The translations under genes and the position numbers were made by a program. From JARFPW01 sp035464655 (GTDB taxonomy: Bacteria > Gemmatimonadota > Gemmatimonadetes > Palauibacterales > Palauibacteraceae): a stretch of 64,000 nt of DNA. The notes under the pieces are model-generated. The model was given only the letters and a program-made list of their open reading frames with translations, was not told the DNA's origin and did no database searches. Shown in pieces: positions 1 through 8,578 of this stretch. The stretch spans positions 62,001 through 126,000 of the forward strand of contig DATHRZ010000012.1 in assembly GCA_035464655.1 (NCBI GenBank), given 5' to 3'. Every line of letters starts with the position of its first letter. Positions within the stretch are counted from its first letter, which is position 1.

Positions 1-212
1 TGCGCAGCGGAGCGGATCGCTACGTGTTTCCGGCGCGCGACGTCGTAATCCTCGACATCCCGAACACGACGGCGGAGATGATCGCGGCGTGGATCGCCGA
101 CCGCCTGCTCGAGCGACTTGCCGACGACGCCGACCGGCTCACGAGGATCGAGGTCGAGTTGGAAGAAACGACGGGCCAGTGCGCCGTCGTGCGCCGCGAC
201 CTGTCCCGATGA
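1..212 (+). CDS. 6-pyruvoyl-tetrahydropterin synthase/QueD family protein, 3' end only
   Basis: Only the last 69 codons are in the window; the frame is open from base 3 to the TGA at 210-212. The visible tail contains IPNTTAEMIAAWIADRL followed by IEVELEETTGQCAVV. This matches the C-terminal part of the PTPS/QueD fold (NTTAEN helix, then the strand with a conserved Glu). Family members act on dihydroneopterin triphosphate in queuosine or pterin synthesis. The catalytic Cys and zinc-binding His residues lie upstream of the window, so the subtype cannot be read. Its stop overlaps the pabB start as ATGA, so it is translationally coupled to p-aminobenzoate genes. This makes a folate-branch role (a PTPS-III-type bypass of FolB) worth considering, but that is inference. 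Confidence 0.7.
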   Translation, partial: RSGADRYVFPARDVVILDIPNTTAEMIAAWIADRLLERLADDADRLTRIEVELEETTGQCAVVRRDLSR

Positions 213-1714
213 CCGACCCGGCGGTCGCCACCGTCGCTGCCGCTCCGACCCCCGAAACCGTGTTCGCGGGCCTTGCACACCTTCCCTACGCGCTGTGGCT
301 CGACTCGACGGCCGACGCCGGGGACAGCGGGCGCTGGTCTTTCGTCACGGCCGACCCGTTCGCGGTCCTCCGGGCGCGCAACGGGTTCACGACATGGATC
401 ACGGCCGACGGTGTGGCGCCGCTGGCCGGGTCGCCGTTCGCGGAGCTCGGCGCTGCGCTGGATCGCATGAAGTCGCCGGTGTCGACGCCGATCCCGTTCG
501 ACGGTGGCGCCGCCGGGTTCATCGCCTACGAGGCGGCGGGCGAGTTCGAGAGGCTGCCGCCGCCTCCGCCGCGAGATCACGATCTGCCGGACGTTCACCT
601 CGCGTTCTACGATGTCGTGGTCGGCTGGAACCACGAGACCGGCGAGTGCACGGTCGTCTCGAGCGGACGGCCCGCGACCGGAGCCACGGGCCGGCGACGC
701 GCCGAGCGGCGCCTGGGCGAGGCCCTCCGCTGGCTGTCCGGCGAGAGCCCGGCACGCGGTTCCCTCGCGCCGGCCGACCGCGCCGGGGCCGAGGCGGCGA
801 GCGGATCGCCCGTCACTATCCCGCGCCGACCCGTCGACGACGTGCCGTGGCTCAGCTCGACGACGAGCAGCGCCGAATACGAAGAGGCGGTCGCGCGGGT
901 GATCGGCGCGATCCGCGACGGCGACGTCTACCAGGTGAACCTCTCGCAGCGCTTCTCGGCCCGCGTGGCCGCCGCTCCGATCGACATCCACCGCGAGCTT
1001 CGCCGCCGTAGCCCCGCGCCGTACGGCGCCGTCGTACGAGCCGGCGACGCGACGATCCTCAGCTCGTCGCCCGAGCGCTTCCTGCGCGTGACCCGCGACG
1101 GCGTCGTCGAAGCGCGACCGATCAAGGGCACTCGGCCACGCGGCGCCGATGCCGCCGCCGATGCGCGGCTGGCCGACGAGCTGCGTTCGAGTGCCAAGGA
1201 CCGCGCCGAGAACCTGATGATCGTCGATCTCCTCCGAAACGACCTGTCGCGCGTTTGCCGGCCCGGCTCGATTCGCGTTCCCGAGCTGTTCCGACTCGAT
1301 TCCTGGGCGACCGTACACCACCTGGTTTCGGTGGTGCAGGGCCGTCTGCGACCGGGCGTCGGGCCGGAAGAGTTGCTGCGTGCGACGTTTCCCTGCGGTT
1401 CGGTGACGGGGGCGCCCCGGATTCGCGCCATGGCGATGATCGCCGACCTCGAGCACGTGGCACGGGGCCCATATTGCGGAGCCATCGGCTACTTCGGGTT
1501 CGGCGGCGACATCGACCTTTCCGTGGCGATTCGCATCCTGGTCGCGCACGGCGGGCGCGTCGACTTCCACGCCGGGGGAGGCGTCGTCTACGACTCCGAT
1601 CCCGCCGACGAGTACCGGGAGACCCTGGCGAAGGCGCGGGCGATCATCGGGTCCCTCGAGGCCGTCGGGCTACCGGAGCGCCCGGAGCCGGTCACCCGGG
1701 AGGCGCTCACGTGA
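209..1714 (+). CDS. pabB: Aminodeoxychorismate synthase component I (PabB)
   Basis: Converts chorismate plus ammonia to 4-amino-4-deoxychorismate, the first step to p-aminobenzoate and folate. The protein is 501 residues. It has an N-terminal PabB/TrpE-like domain, a poorly conserved linker around residues 150-210, and a chorismate-binding domain from about 220 to the end. The PIKGT motif places Lys306 where PabB enzymes carry their covalent-intermediate lysine; anthranilate synthases have PIAGT there, so PabB is preferred over TrpE. Also visible are DLLRNDLSRVC, CGSVTGAP and GGGVVYDSDP. An earlier in-frame start at 89 would run through the preceding gene; ATG 209 overlaps the upstream stop as ATGA and starts with a sensible sequence. 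The stop overlaps pabA as GTGA, as expected for two subunits of one enzyme. Confidence 0.93.
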   Translation: MTDPAVATVAAAPTPETVFAGLAHLPYALWLDSTADAGDSGRWSFVTADPFAVLRARNGFTTWITADGVAPLAGSPFAELGAALDRMKSPVSTPIPFDGGAAGFIAYEAAGEFERLPPPPPRDHDLPDVHLAFYDVVVGWNHETGECTVVSSGRPATGATGRRRAERRLGEALRWLSGESPARGSLAPADRAGAEAASGSPVTIPRRPVDDVPWLSSTTSSAEYEEAVARVIGAIRDGDVYQVNLSQRFSARVAAAPIDIHRELRRRSPAPYGAVVRAGDATILSSSPERFLRVTRDGVVEARPIKGTRPRGADAAADARLADELRSSAKDRAENLMIVDLLRNDLSRVCRPGSIRVPELFRLDSWATVHHLVSVVQGRLRPGVGPEELLRATFPCGSVTGAPRIRAMAMIADLEHVARGPYCGAIGYFGFGGDIDLSVAIRILVAHGGRVDFHAGGGVVYDSDPADEYRETLAKARAIIGSLEAVGLPERPEPVTREALT

Positions 1715-2337
1715 TTCTCCTGATCGACAACTACGACTCGTTCTCCCACAACCTCGCTCGCTACCTCGAGGAGCTCGGCGAGTCGGTGCGAGTGGCCCGC
1801 AACGACGCGCTGACCGTGGAGGAGGCTCTCGGCGTCGGCGCGAAGGCGATCGTCATTTCACCCGGACCGGGCCGCCCCGAAGACGCCGGGATCTCGATCG
1901 GCGTGATCCGTGGCGCCCCGCCGACCCTGCCGATCCTCGGGGTCTGCCTCGGCCAGCAGGCGATCGGCGTCGCCTGCGGGGGCGCTGTCGTGCACGGGCC
2001 GGCGCCCGTACACGGGAAGCTGACCGTGGTGCATCACGACGGCGAAGACCTGTTCGCCGGCATTCCCTCGCCCTTCATGGCGACCCGATACCACTCCCTC
2101 GTGGTCTCGGACGAGCTGCCTGCCGCTCTGCGGGCCCTCGCACGAGCCGACGACGGAAGCCTGATGGCCCTGCGCATGCTCGACCGTCCCGTCTGGGGTG
2201 TCCAGTTCCACCCCGAGGCCCTGCTCACCGAGCACGGACACGCCGTACTCGCCAATTTCCTCGCCCTCGCGACCGGGCGCGCGCCACGCGGCCTGGCACG
2301 GGCGCTTCCCGCGCCGGAATCAGCCGCGACGGGCTGA
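1711..2337 (+). CDS. pabA: Aminodeoxychorismate synthase glutamine amidotransferase (PabA/TrpG family)
   Basis: Class I glutamine amidotransferase subunit that releases ammonia from glutamine for PabB. The 208-residue protein begins MILLIDNYDSFSHNL. It carries the nucleophile Cys79 in GVCLGQQ and the His167/Glu169 pair in VQFHPEA. The start is GTG 1711, which overlaps the pabB stop as GTGA; earlier in-frame starts lie inside pabB and would add unrelated sequence. TrpG and PabA cannot be separated by sequence alone, and some bacteria share one subunit for both pathways; the coupling to a Lys-type PabB favours pabA. The last 18 bases overlap the 3' end of comM on the other strand. Confidence 0.9.
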   Translation: MILLIDNYDSFSHNLARYLEELGESVRVARNDALTVEEALGVGAKAIVISPGPGRPEDAGISIGVIRGAPPTLPILGVCLGQQAIGVACGGAVVHGPAPVHGKLTVVHHDGEDLFAGIPSPFMATRYHSLVVSDELPAALRALARADDGSLMALRMLDRPVWGVQFHPEALLTEHGHAVLANFLALATGRAPRGLARALPAPESAATG

Positions 2338-3855
2338 ACGCCGACTCACGCCGCTTCCCACCCGCCGCCGATAGCCGAGCGCCTCGGCCACGTGATCGGC
2401 GCCGACCCGGTCCGCCGCCGCCAGATCGGCGATCGTTCGGGCCACCCGCAGCACGCGATGGCTGCCCCTGGTGCTCAGCCCCGCCTGCCGAGAGGCCGCG
2501 GTCAGCAAGGCGCCGGCTTCGTCGTCGAGCCGACCGTGTCTTCGCAGTCCGTGCAGATCGAGGGCCGCATTGGGCCCGGCCTGCCCCCGACGCCGTCCGA
2601 CCCGGCGAGCGGCAGCGACCCGCCACGCCACGATCTCGCTCGTTTCCGCCCTGGTGTCGGCGTGCACGCTCCAGACGGCCGAGGACATTTCGAGCGTCAT
2701 GTCGATGCGGTCGAGCAGCGGGCCGCTGACCCGCGACAGGTAACGCCGAATCGTCCATTCGTCGCACACACAACGATCGTCGCCCGACGTCACGAACCCG
2801 CAGGGGCAGCCGTTCATCGCCGCTACGAGTTGAAAACGAGCCGGCATCCGCAGCGCCCCGCTGGCCCGCACGAGCCGAACTTCTCCCGATTCGAGTGGCT
2901 GGCGCAACGCCTCCAGCACGCCGGAACGAAATTCACCGAGCTCGTCGAGAAACAGCACACCGTGATGCGCCAGCGACACTTCACCGGGGCGGAGCCTGGT
3001 TCCGCCGCCGACGAGGCCAGCGGCGGTAGCGGTATGGTGGGGAGCACGATACGGCCGGCGGCTCAACAAACCCTCCGCCGGGTCGAGCAGGCCCGCGACG
3101 CTGTGCACGATGCTCGCCTCGATCGCCTCGTCGCGTCGTAGCGGCGGCAGCAGACCGGGCAGCCGTCGCGCCAGCATGGTCTTACCGCACCCCGGCTCGC
3201 CGATCAGCAGGATGTGGTGCCCGCCGGCCGCCGCGATCTCGAGAACTCGCTTCGCCACGTGGTGCCCGTTCACATCCGACAGGTCGGGCGACCGCGACGC
3301 CGCCCGGGACGGGCGCTTGGAGCGACCGATCGGGAGCTTCGTCTCGCCCCGCAGATGAGCCACGAGCTCGCCCAGCGTCGATACGCCGCGGACGTCCAAT
3401 CCACCAGCCACGGAAGCTTCCGCGAGGTTGGCGGCAGGCACGATGAGCGTGCGGACCTCGGGGTCGGGGGCACAGGTCAGGGAGACGGGCAGCACGCCAC
3501 GCGCCGGTCGGACGCCGCCGTCGAGCCCGAGCTCGCCGAGGGCCGCCAGCCCGTCGAGTGCCGCGCCGGGAATGTGGCCGGAGGCCGCGAGAATGGCCAC
3601 CGCGATCGGGAGGTCGAAGGCCGCCCCCGACTTCGGCAGATCGGCCGGCGCGAGGTTGACCGTGATGCGGAGCCCCGGAAGCCGAAGGCCCGAACGGCTG
3701 GAGGCCGCCCGGATACGCTCGCCGCACTCCCGCGCAGCGCCCGCCGCGAGCCCGACGATGACCAGCATGGGCGTGCCGCGCCGTATGGAGACCTCTACGC
3801 GGATCCGAGACGGCTGCAGGCCGACGAGCGCGAACGTCGTAATCGATCGGTACAC
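2320..3855 (-). CDS. comM: ComM/YifB family Mg-chelatase-like AAA+ ATPase
   Basis: Members of this family are hexameric AAA+ helicases that help integrate incoming DNA during natural transformation. The 511-residue protein has the N-terminal ChlI-like domain (residues 1-170, with PADLPKSGAAFDLPIA). It then has Walker A GEPGCGKT at 219-226, Walker B LFLDE at 301-305, and a Cys-rich insert NGCPCGF...CVCD near 350-370 typical of ComM. The start is GTG 3855. It is convergent with pabA and overlaps it by 18 bases. ComM homologues occur in many bacteria with no known competence, so its presence alone does not prove transformability. Confidence 0.92.
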   Translation of the reverse strand: MYRSITTFALVGLQPSRIRVEVSIRRGTPMLVIVGLAAGAARECGERIRAASSRSGLRLPGLRITVNLAPADLPKSGAAFDLPIAVAILAASGHIPGAALDGLAALGELGLDGGVRPARGVLPVSLTCAPDPEVRTLIVPAANLAEASVAGGLDVRGVSTLGELVAHLRGETKLPIGRSKRPSRAASRSPDLSDVNGHHVAKRVLEIAAAGGHHILLIGEPGCGKTMLARRLPGLLPPLRRDEAIEASIVHSVAGLLDPAEGLLSRRPYRAPHHTATAAGLVGGGTRLRPGEVSLAHHGVLFLDELGEFRSGVLEALRQPLESGEVRLVRASGALRMPARFQLVAAMNGCPCGFVTSGDDRCVCDEWTIRRYLSRVSGPLLDRIDMTLEMSSAVWSVHADTRAETSEIVAWRVAAARRVGRRRGQAGPNAALDLHGLRRHGRLDDEAGALLTAASRQAGLSTRGSHRVLRVARTIADLAAADRVGADHVAEALGYRRRVGSGVSRRSARRG

Positions 3856-3917
3856 GCCTTCGATGTACCGGGCGGCGTCAACCTGGCGTCAATCCGGCCC
3901 GATCCCACTCCGTGTCC

Positions 3918-4643
3918 TCACTCCTCCGGGGGCGAATCGTCCCCGAAGAACGTGGCGATGGCATCGAGTGGTTGCCTGCCGAGGTCCGGCACGCGGGCGC
4001 CGGGGGCCGGGTAGCCCGCCACGAGCAGCAGAAACGGTCGCTCGTTCTCGGGCCGTTCGAGAATCGACGAGAGAAAGGTCATCGGGCTGGGCGTATGCGT
4101 CAGGGTGACCAGGCCGGCGTAGTGGAGAGCCGTGATCAGCATGCCCGTCGCGATGCCGACCGACTCCTGCACGTAGTAGTGCTTGAAGCGCTCGCCCCGC
4201 TCGTCCAGTCCGTAGCGCCTCGCGAAAATCGCGATCAGGCAGGGCGCCGTTTCGAGAAACGCCTTGTCGGCGTCGGTCCCGAGGCGCTCGAGCGCCGCCA
4301 ACCACTCGGGCGGCGCGCGGTTCGCGTAGAACTTCCGTTCCTCGGCTTCGGCGGCCACCCGAATTCGGCGCTTGAGTCCCGGGTCGCGCACGACGACGAA
4401 GTGCCAGGGTTGCATGTGCGCGCCGCTCGGCGCCGTTCCCGCCGCCCGGATGCAGTCCTCGACGACGTCGGACGGAATCCGCCGATCGGAAAAGTCTCGC
4501 ACGGTGCGGCGCCGACGAAGATCTTCGTAGAATGACCGGGCGCGAGCCTGCATCTCTTCGGGCCGGCGTTCGATCCAGCTCGACAGCGGGACGAACCGGG
4601 GAGCGCTCTCCGCCGGCCGGTCTGGACGGTCGGGTTCCGGCAT
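3918..4643 (-). CDS. Iodotyrosine-deiodinase-like nitroreductase-fold flavoprotein
   Basis: FMN-dependent protein of 241 residues in the nitroreductase fold. RRRTVRDFSDR (about 44-54) and PSGAHMQPWHFVVV (72-85) are FMN-contact motifs. The C-terminal half matches the iodotyrosine deiodinase branch closely: ESVGIATGMLITALHYAG, LTHTPSPM and RPENERPFLLL. The active-site lid triad of animal deiodinase (Glu157, Tyr161, Lys182 in human) appears with identical spacing as Glu102, Tyr106 and Lys127. Animal enzymes reductively remove iodide from mono- and diiodotyrosine; the natural substrate in bacteria is unsettled and might be halogenated tyrosine or another halophenol. No membrane anchor is visible, unlike the vertebrate enzyme. 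It stands alone, divergent from the EamA gene. Confidence 0.85.
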   Translation of the reverse strand: MPEPDRPDRPAESAPRFVPLSSWIERRPEEMQARARSFYEDLRRRRTVRDFSDRRIPSDVVEDCIRAAGTAPSGAHMQPWHFVVVRDPGLKRRIRVAAEAEERKFYANRAPPEWLAALERLGTDADKAFLETAPCLIAIFARRYGLDERGERFKHYYVQESVGIATGMLITALHYAGLVTLTHTPSPMTFLSSILERPENERPFLLLVAGYPAPGARVPDLGRQPLDAIATFFGDDSPPEE

Positions 4644-4662
4644 TTCACCTCCTGCGTCAGGC

Positions 4663-4691
4663 TTGACGGTCCGACGGAGACGGTTTCAACT
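4663..4691 (+). promoter_or_regulatory. Weak candidate promoter for the EamA transporter gene
   Basis: TTGACG at 4663-4668, a 17-base spacer and TCAACT at 4686-4691. The -35 is good but the -10 matches only three of six consensus positions. It lies in the divergent gap between the deiodinase-like and EamA genes, 54 bases before the ATG. A GAGGA ribosome-binding site precedes that ATG. Confidence 0.3.
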
Positions 4692-4745
4692 TCGAGCCGG
4701 CCCCACCGCGGTACCTCTGCGAGTCTCCCGAAACTGAGGATCGCC

Positions 4746-5735
4746 ATGTTTGAACCGACTGTCCAGACACCCGCACCCGACGCGACACGGCGACGCGTCG
4801 GCCTCGTCATGGCGCTCGGGGCCGGGTTCTTCTGGGGCACGACGGGGCCGCTCAGCACGGCGCTGTACGCCGAGGGGGCGGCCCTGACGGCCGTCGGCTT
4901 CTGGCGGATCGCGCTGGCCGCCGTCGCGCTGGCGCTGTGGGGCGTGCTGCGCCGTGAGCTGTTCGCCGTCGACCTGCGGGGCCTGCTCGTGGTCGGCCTG
5001 CTGGGCGGGGCCTGCGTGGCCGGCTTCGAGGTCGCCTACCAGTTCGCGATCGCGGGCGTGGGCGTAGCCGGCGCCGCCGCCCTTCTCTACACGGCCCCGG
5101 TGCTCGTGGCCGTCGCGGCGCGGCTCGTCCTCGGTGAGGCGCTCACGCCGCTGCGCCTCGTTCTCGCCCTCGTCGTCATGGTGGGAGCGACCCTCACCGT
5201 CCGGGGCGGGGCGGGCGTCGAGGCGCTGTTCGCGTCGCGCGAGCAGGGCATGATGCTCGGTGTGGCCGGCGGCCTCACGGCGGCCGTATCGTACGCGGGA
5301 ACCACACTGATCGGTCGCTGGGCGGTACCCCGCTACGGCGCGCTGCGCGTCCTGTGGCTCGAGATCGCCGGGGGAACCGTGCTGCTGGCCGTCATCCTTC
5401 CGCTCGTCGACCAGGCGCCGGCGCTCCCGGCGGGTCTCGGAGCGTGGATCTACGTCGGCCTGCTCGCCGCGGGAACGGTCGTCGCCGCGAACATCCTGTT
5501 CTTCGGCGCGCTGCGCCGCATCGAGGCCGCACCCGTGAGCGTCGCGGCGACGATCGAGCCCGTCGCTGGCGCCCTCCTCGCCCTGGTTCTCCTCGGCCAG
5601 ACGTTGACGGTCTTCGGCTGGCTCGGACTCGTGCTCGTGGTAGCGGCGGTGGCGACCGGCTACATGGTCGAGGGAGCACGCCCGGGCGGCCGTCGCCCCG
5701 CGCCGCCACTCGACCCGCGGACGGCCGGTCGATGA
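4746..5735 (+). CDS. EamA/DMT-superfamily membrane transporter
   Basis: Inner-membrane protein of 329 residues with about ten hydrophobic segments between residues 18 and 305, arranged as two EamA repeats of five helices. The first repeat starts VGLVMALGAGFFWGTTGP and the second around GVAGGLTAAVSYAGTTL. The PxxAxxLAxLxLGE-type signature is visible in both halves (LVAVAARLVLGEALTP and EPVAGALLALVLLGQTLT). Members export or import amino acids and other small metabolites; the substrate cannot be predicted here. A good ribosome-binding site (GAGGA) precedes ATG 4746. Confidence 0.85.
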   Translation: MFEPTVQTPAPDATRRRVGLVMALGAGFFWGTTGPLSTALYAEGAALTAVGFWRIALAAVALALWGVLRRELFAVDLRGLLVVGLLGGACVAGFEVAYQFAIAGVGVAGAAALLYTAPVLVAVAARLVLGEALTPLRLVLALVVMVGATLTVRGGAGVEALFASREQGMMLGVAGGLTAAVSYAGTTLIGRWAVPRYGALRVLWLEIAGGTVLLAVILPLVDQAPALPAGLGAWIYVGLLAAGTVVAANILFFGALRRIEAAPVSVAATIEPVAGALLALVLLGQTLTVFGWLGLVLVVAAVATGYMVEGARPGGRRPAPPLDPRTAGR

Positions 5736-5779
5736 CCGCGTCGGGTGTCGGATGGACCAGGTACAGGTAGGTTCAGCGG

Positions 5780-6436
5780 GTGCGAACGAACGCCGAAGCT
5801 GTGCCCGACCGGGTCGATCGACTCGACGAGCTGAGCTGGGCCGGCCTGGTCGCGTGGTTCCGCCGCGACCCCCGGCTCCTGCTGCCGGTGGGCAGCTGTA
5901 TCCAGCACGGCCCGCACCTGCCGCTCGGGACCGACAGCCTGATCACGGCGCGGCTCGCACGCGACGTGTGTCGGCGCACGCGCATTTTGCTTGCACCACT
6001 GGTCCCGTTCGGGGTCGCGTCCGCCGAGGACCTGGCATACGCCGGAACCGCCGGGCTGGAGCGAAAGACCCTGCACCGGGTACTCAACGAGCTGGTCCAG
6101 TCGTGGGAGCGGCAGGGCCTCGCCGAGGTCACGCTCCTCACGACGAACGGGAATACGCGAAACATCCAGGCCCTCGCGATGGTGATGGGGAACAGGCTTC
6201 GCGTGCGATCGATCGACACGCGGGCGATCGACGTCTCTCACGTGTTCGACGGAGAGCCGTCTTCGCACGTCTGGGCCTACGAGACGTCTCTCATGCTGCA
6301 CGTCGCTCCGGAACTCGTTCGTGCCGGTGCCGACGGCAGGGCCATCCCCGCAGGATCAACGGCTGAGAAGGGAAAGGTACTGTATGAATATCTCGTCGAC
6401 CGCATCGTCGATCGGCTGGGAGCGGACGATTCGTAG
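5780..6436 (+). CDS. Creatininase-family protein with altered metal-binding residues
   Basis: 218 residues in the creatininase/FAPy-deformylase fold. The signature GSxEQHGPHLPLGTD appears as GSCIQHGPHLPLGTD (39-53): His43 and Asp52 are kept but the metal-ligand Glu is Ile41. The second signature, normally NGHGGN or NGHYEN, reads NGNTRN at 123-128, so the metal-binding His is Asn125. By comparison with Pseudomonas creatininase, both ligands unique to one of the two metals (Glu34 and His120 there) are lost. Either it binds a single metal or it is a pseudoenzyme. The start is GTG 5780. Its 3' end overlaps the next gene, suggesting co-expression. Confidence 0.75.
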   Translation: MRTNAEAVPDRVDRLDELSWAGLVAWFRRDPRLLLPVGSCIQHGPHLPLGTDSLITARLARDVCRRTRILLAPLVPFGVASAEDLAYAGTAGLERKTLHRVLNELVQSWERQGLAEVTLLTTNGNTRNIQALAMVMGNRLRVRSIDTRAIDVSHVFDGEPSSHVWAYETSLMLHVAPELVRAGADGRAIPAGSTAEKGKVLYEYLVDRIVDRLGADDS

Positions 6437-7136
6437 CCGCCGGGTGGCGAATCGAGCCTTTGCGCTCGCCGCGCTCGCGCTCGGTTTCTCGCCGGCGGGA
6501 GCCGGGGCGCAGGACCCGAACCTCGTCGACCAGGGCCGCTACGACGTTCGTCTCGGTGACAGCGCCACGGGCACCGAGACCTTCGCGATCCGCCGCCAGG
6601 GCGAGGGCTACATGGCCGTCGGCCGGATCCAGCTCGAGGGAAGCGGCGCCTGGCTGCGCTCCGCGGAGATCTGGCTGCGGACCGACGGGTCCTTCACGCC
6701 CGTTCGGTATCGACTCGAAAGTCTCGTCACCGGGGATCCGCGAACCGTCGACTTCCTGCGCAGCGGAACGCGTATTCGAATCAGCACGTCCAGCGACGAG
6801 GGAGTGCGCGTCAACGAGTTGCTGGCCGATCCGGACCACGTGCTGCTCGAACCGGGCCTCGCCCAGCATTACTACTTCGTGGTTCGCCGGCTGACGGCCG
6901 GAGGCGACCGGCTGACGGCCGTGATCCCGGGCGAGGGGCGTGAAGCCCCGGTCCGTGTGGCCGGAACGTCGAACGTCACGATCGAAATCGGAGAGCGTTC
7001 GGTCGATGCGCGGCGCTGGGAGCTGACAGTCGACGGCATGACCCATCTCGTATGGTCCGATCGGTCCGACGGACGGATCCTGCGCGTCGAGATCCCCGAT
7101 CGAGGGTGGCGCAGCGACCGGCGCGCCGACGAGTAG
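6384..7136 (+). CDS. Hypothetical exported protein
   Basis: I do not recognise the family with certainty. The protein has a signal peptide whose hydrophobic core is FALAALALGFSPAGAGAQ, with likely cleavage after AGA-Q. It continues as a beta-rich body with YDVRLGDSATGTETFAIRR, alternating hydrophobic strands and Arg-rich turns, resembling uncharacterised periplasmic beta-barrel or lipid-carrier-like proteins. ATG 6384 has a strong ribosome-binding site (GGGAAAGG) six bases upstream but gives a long 24-residue n-region. GTG 6444, just after the creatininase-like stop, would give a conventional signal peptide and is a real alternative. It lies between the creatininase relative and the exporter operon. 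Confidence 0.65.
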   Translation: MNISSTASSIGWERTIRSRRVANRAFALAALALGFSPAGAGAQDPNLVDQGRYDVRLGDSATGTETFAIRRQGEGYMAVGRIQLEGSGAWLRSAEIWLRTDGSFTPVRYRLESLVTGDPRTVDFLRSGTRIRISTSSDEGVRVNELLADPDHVLLEPGLAQHYYFVVRRLTAGGDRLTAVIPGEGREAPVRVAGTSNVTIEIGERSVDARRWELTVDGMTHLVWSDRSDGRILRVEIPDRGWRSDRRADE

Positions 7137-7276
7137 GTGAGCCGCGGTTCCCCAACATCCGTTCCCCGCCGGGTGTTCATCGGGACGACGGACCGAAACC
7201 CGGTCGCCGTCGCCCGCGTACGTTTCGGCATCGGCTCGCCCGGAGCGTCGAATTCAGCACAACCAGACCGAGAGTG

Positions 7277-8578
7277 ATGTCCAGAAAGAAGAAGTGGCTG
7301 ATAGGCATCGGAGGCCTCGTCGTCGTGGCGATCGGTACGTGCTTCGCCGCGCGCGGCGACGACTCCGTTGCCGTGCGTTCCGAGGAGGTGCAGCGCCGTG
7401 ACCTCGTGGCGCGCGTTTCCGCCACCGGACACATCGAACCCAAGACATCGGTCGACATCAGCGCCGACGTATCCGGCCGTATCGTCGAGTTGACAGTGGA
7501 GGAAGGTGACGACGTGGACGAGGGCGACTTGCTGCTCGTCATCGACGACGCCCGGTTCCGCGCCGCGCTTCAGCGGGCGCAGGCCTCGCTGGCCGACGCG
7601 CGAGCCCGCGAAGTGCAGGCCCGGGGCCGCGCCACCCAGGCGCAGCGTGACTTCGAGCGCATCCGCGATCTCAAGGAGCGACTCCCCGAGATGGTCACCG
7701 ACTCGGAGCTCGAGGCGCTGCGTACCGAGGCCGAAGTACAGGCCTCCCTCCTCGAATCGGCACGACACGGGGTCGCGATGGCACAGGCCGGCGTGCGCGA
7801 AGCCGAGGATCAGCTCGCCAAGACCGTGATCCGCGCCCCGATGTCGGGCCTCGTGACGCGCTTGAACGTCGAGCGGGGGGAGACGGCGGTCGTCGGGACG
7901 ATGAACAACCCGGGGAGCCTGCTGCTGACGGTGTCGGACCTGTCGGTGATGGAGGCAGTGATCGAGGTCGACGAAACCGACGTGCCGCAGATCACGATCG
8001 GCGATTCGGTGGCCGTGCGGATCGACGCGTTCGGCGAACGCGAGTTCGTCGGCCGTGTGACGACGATCGGCAACAGCTCGTTGACCCCGCGCTCGCAGCT
8101 CTCCTCCGACCAGGCGATCGATTTCGAGGTGCGGGTCACGCTCGAAGGCCTGGACGTCGACCTGCGCACCGACCTGTCGGCCACGGCCGACGTGATCACG
8201 GATGTCCGGAAGGACGTGCTGTCGATTCCGATCATCGCCCTGACGCTCGTCGATCGTGACGAGTTCGAGGCCATGCCGAACGAGAATCTCGCCGATGCGT
8301 CCGCCGACACGAACGCGACCGAGGGGGCGCGACGCGACGATGTAGAGGGCGTGTACGTGGTCGAGGGAGACGTCGCCCGATTCCGACCGGTCGAGGTCGG
8401 CATCGCGGGCGACAGCTACTTCGAGGTGGTCAGCGGGCTCGAGGAAGGCATGGAGATCGTCGCGGGAACGTTCCAGGCGATCCGCGAGCTGTCCGACGGC
8501 AGCATGATCCGGGTGGAAGGCAGCGACGGGAGGCCGCAGCAGGCCCAGGCGGCCGTAGCGGAGGAGAACCAGCAGTGA
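7277..8578 (+). CDS. MacA-like periplasmic adaptor (membrane fusion) protein
   Basis: Periplasmic adaptor of a tripartite exporter, 433 residues. One N-terminal membrane segment (LIGIGGLVVVAIGTCFAA) anchors it. A barrel-sandwich lipoyl half-motif follows (SVDISADVSGRIVELTVEEGDDVDEGDLL). A short alpha-helical hairpin spans about 90-160, then the second lipoyl half (VIRAPMSGLVTRLNVERGE) and beta-barrel and membrane-proximal domains. ATG 7277 is chosen because the reading frame upstream is low-complexity Arg/Pro sequence; GAGAG precedes it. The gene is followed at once by a MacB-type ATPase and two permeases, so the exporter is probably complete apart from an outer-membrane channel, which is not in the window. 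Confidence 0.88.
   Translation: MSRKKKWLIGIGGLVVVAIGTCFAARGDDSVAVRSEEVQRRDLVARVSATGHIEPKTSVDISADVSGRIVELTVEEGDDVDEGDLLLVIDDARFRAALQRAQASLADARAREVQARGRATQAQRDFERIRDLKERLPEMVTDSELEALRTEAEVQASLLESARHGVAMAQAGVREAEDQLAKTVIRAPMSGLVTRLNVERGETAVVGTMNNPGSLLLTVSDLSVMEAVIEVDETDVPQITIGDSVAVRIDAFGEREFVGRVTTIGNSSLTPRSQLSSDQAIDFEVRVTLEGLDVDLRTDLSATADVITDVRKDVLSIPIIALTLVDRDEFEAMPNENLADASADTNATEGARRDDVEGVYVVEGDVARFRPVEVGIAGDSYFEVVSGLEEGMEIVAGTFQAIRELSDGSMIRVEGSDGRPQQAQAAVAEENQQ

Noticed and set aside
20..1570. 516-codon minus-strand frame opposite pabB
   Set aside because: Antisense shadow of pabB; no domain.
209..1714. Anthranilate synthase component I (TrpE)
   Set aside because: The PIKGT lysine is the PabB form; TrpE has PIAGT, and no trp genes are adjacent.
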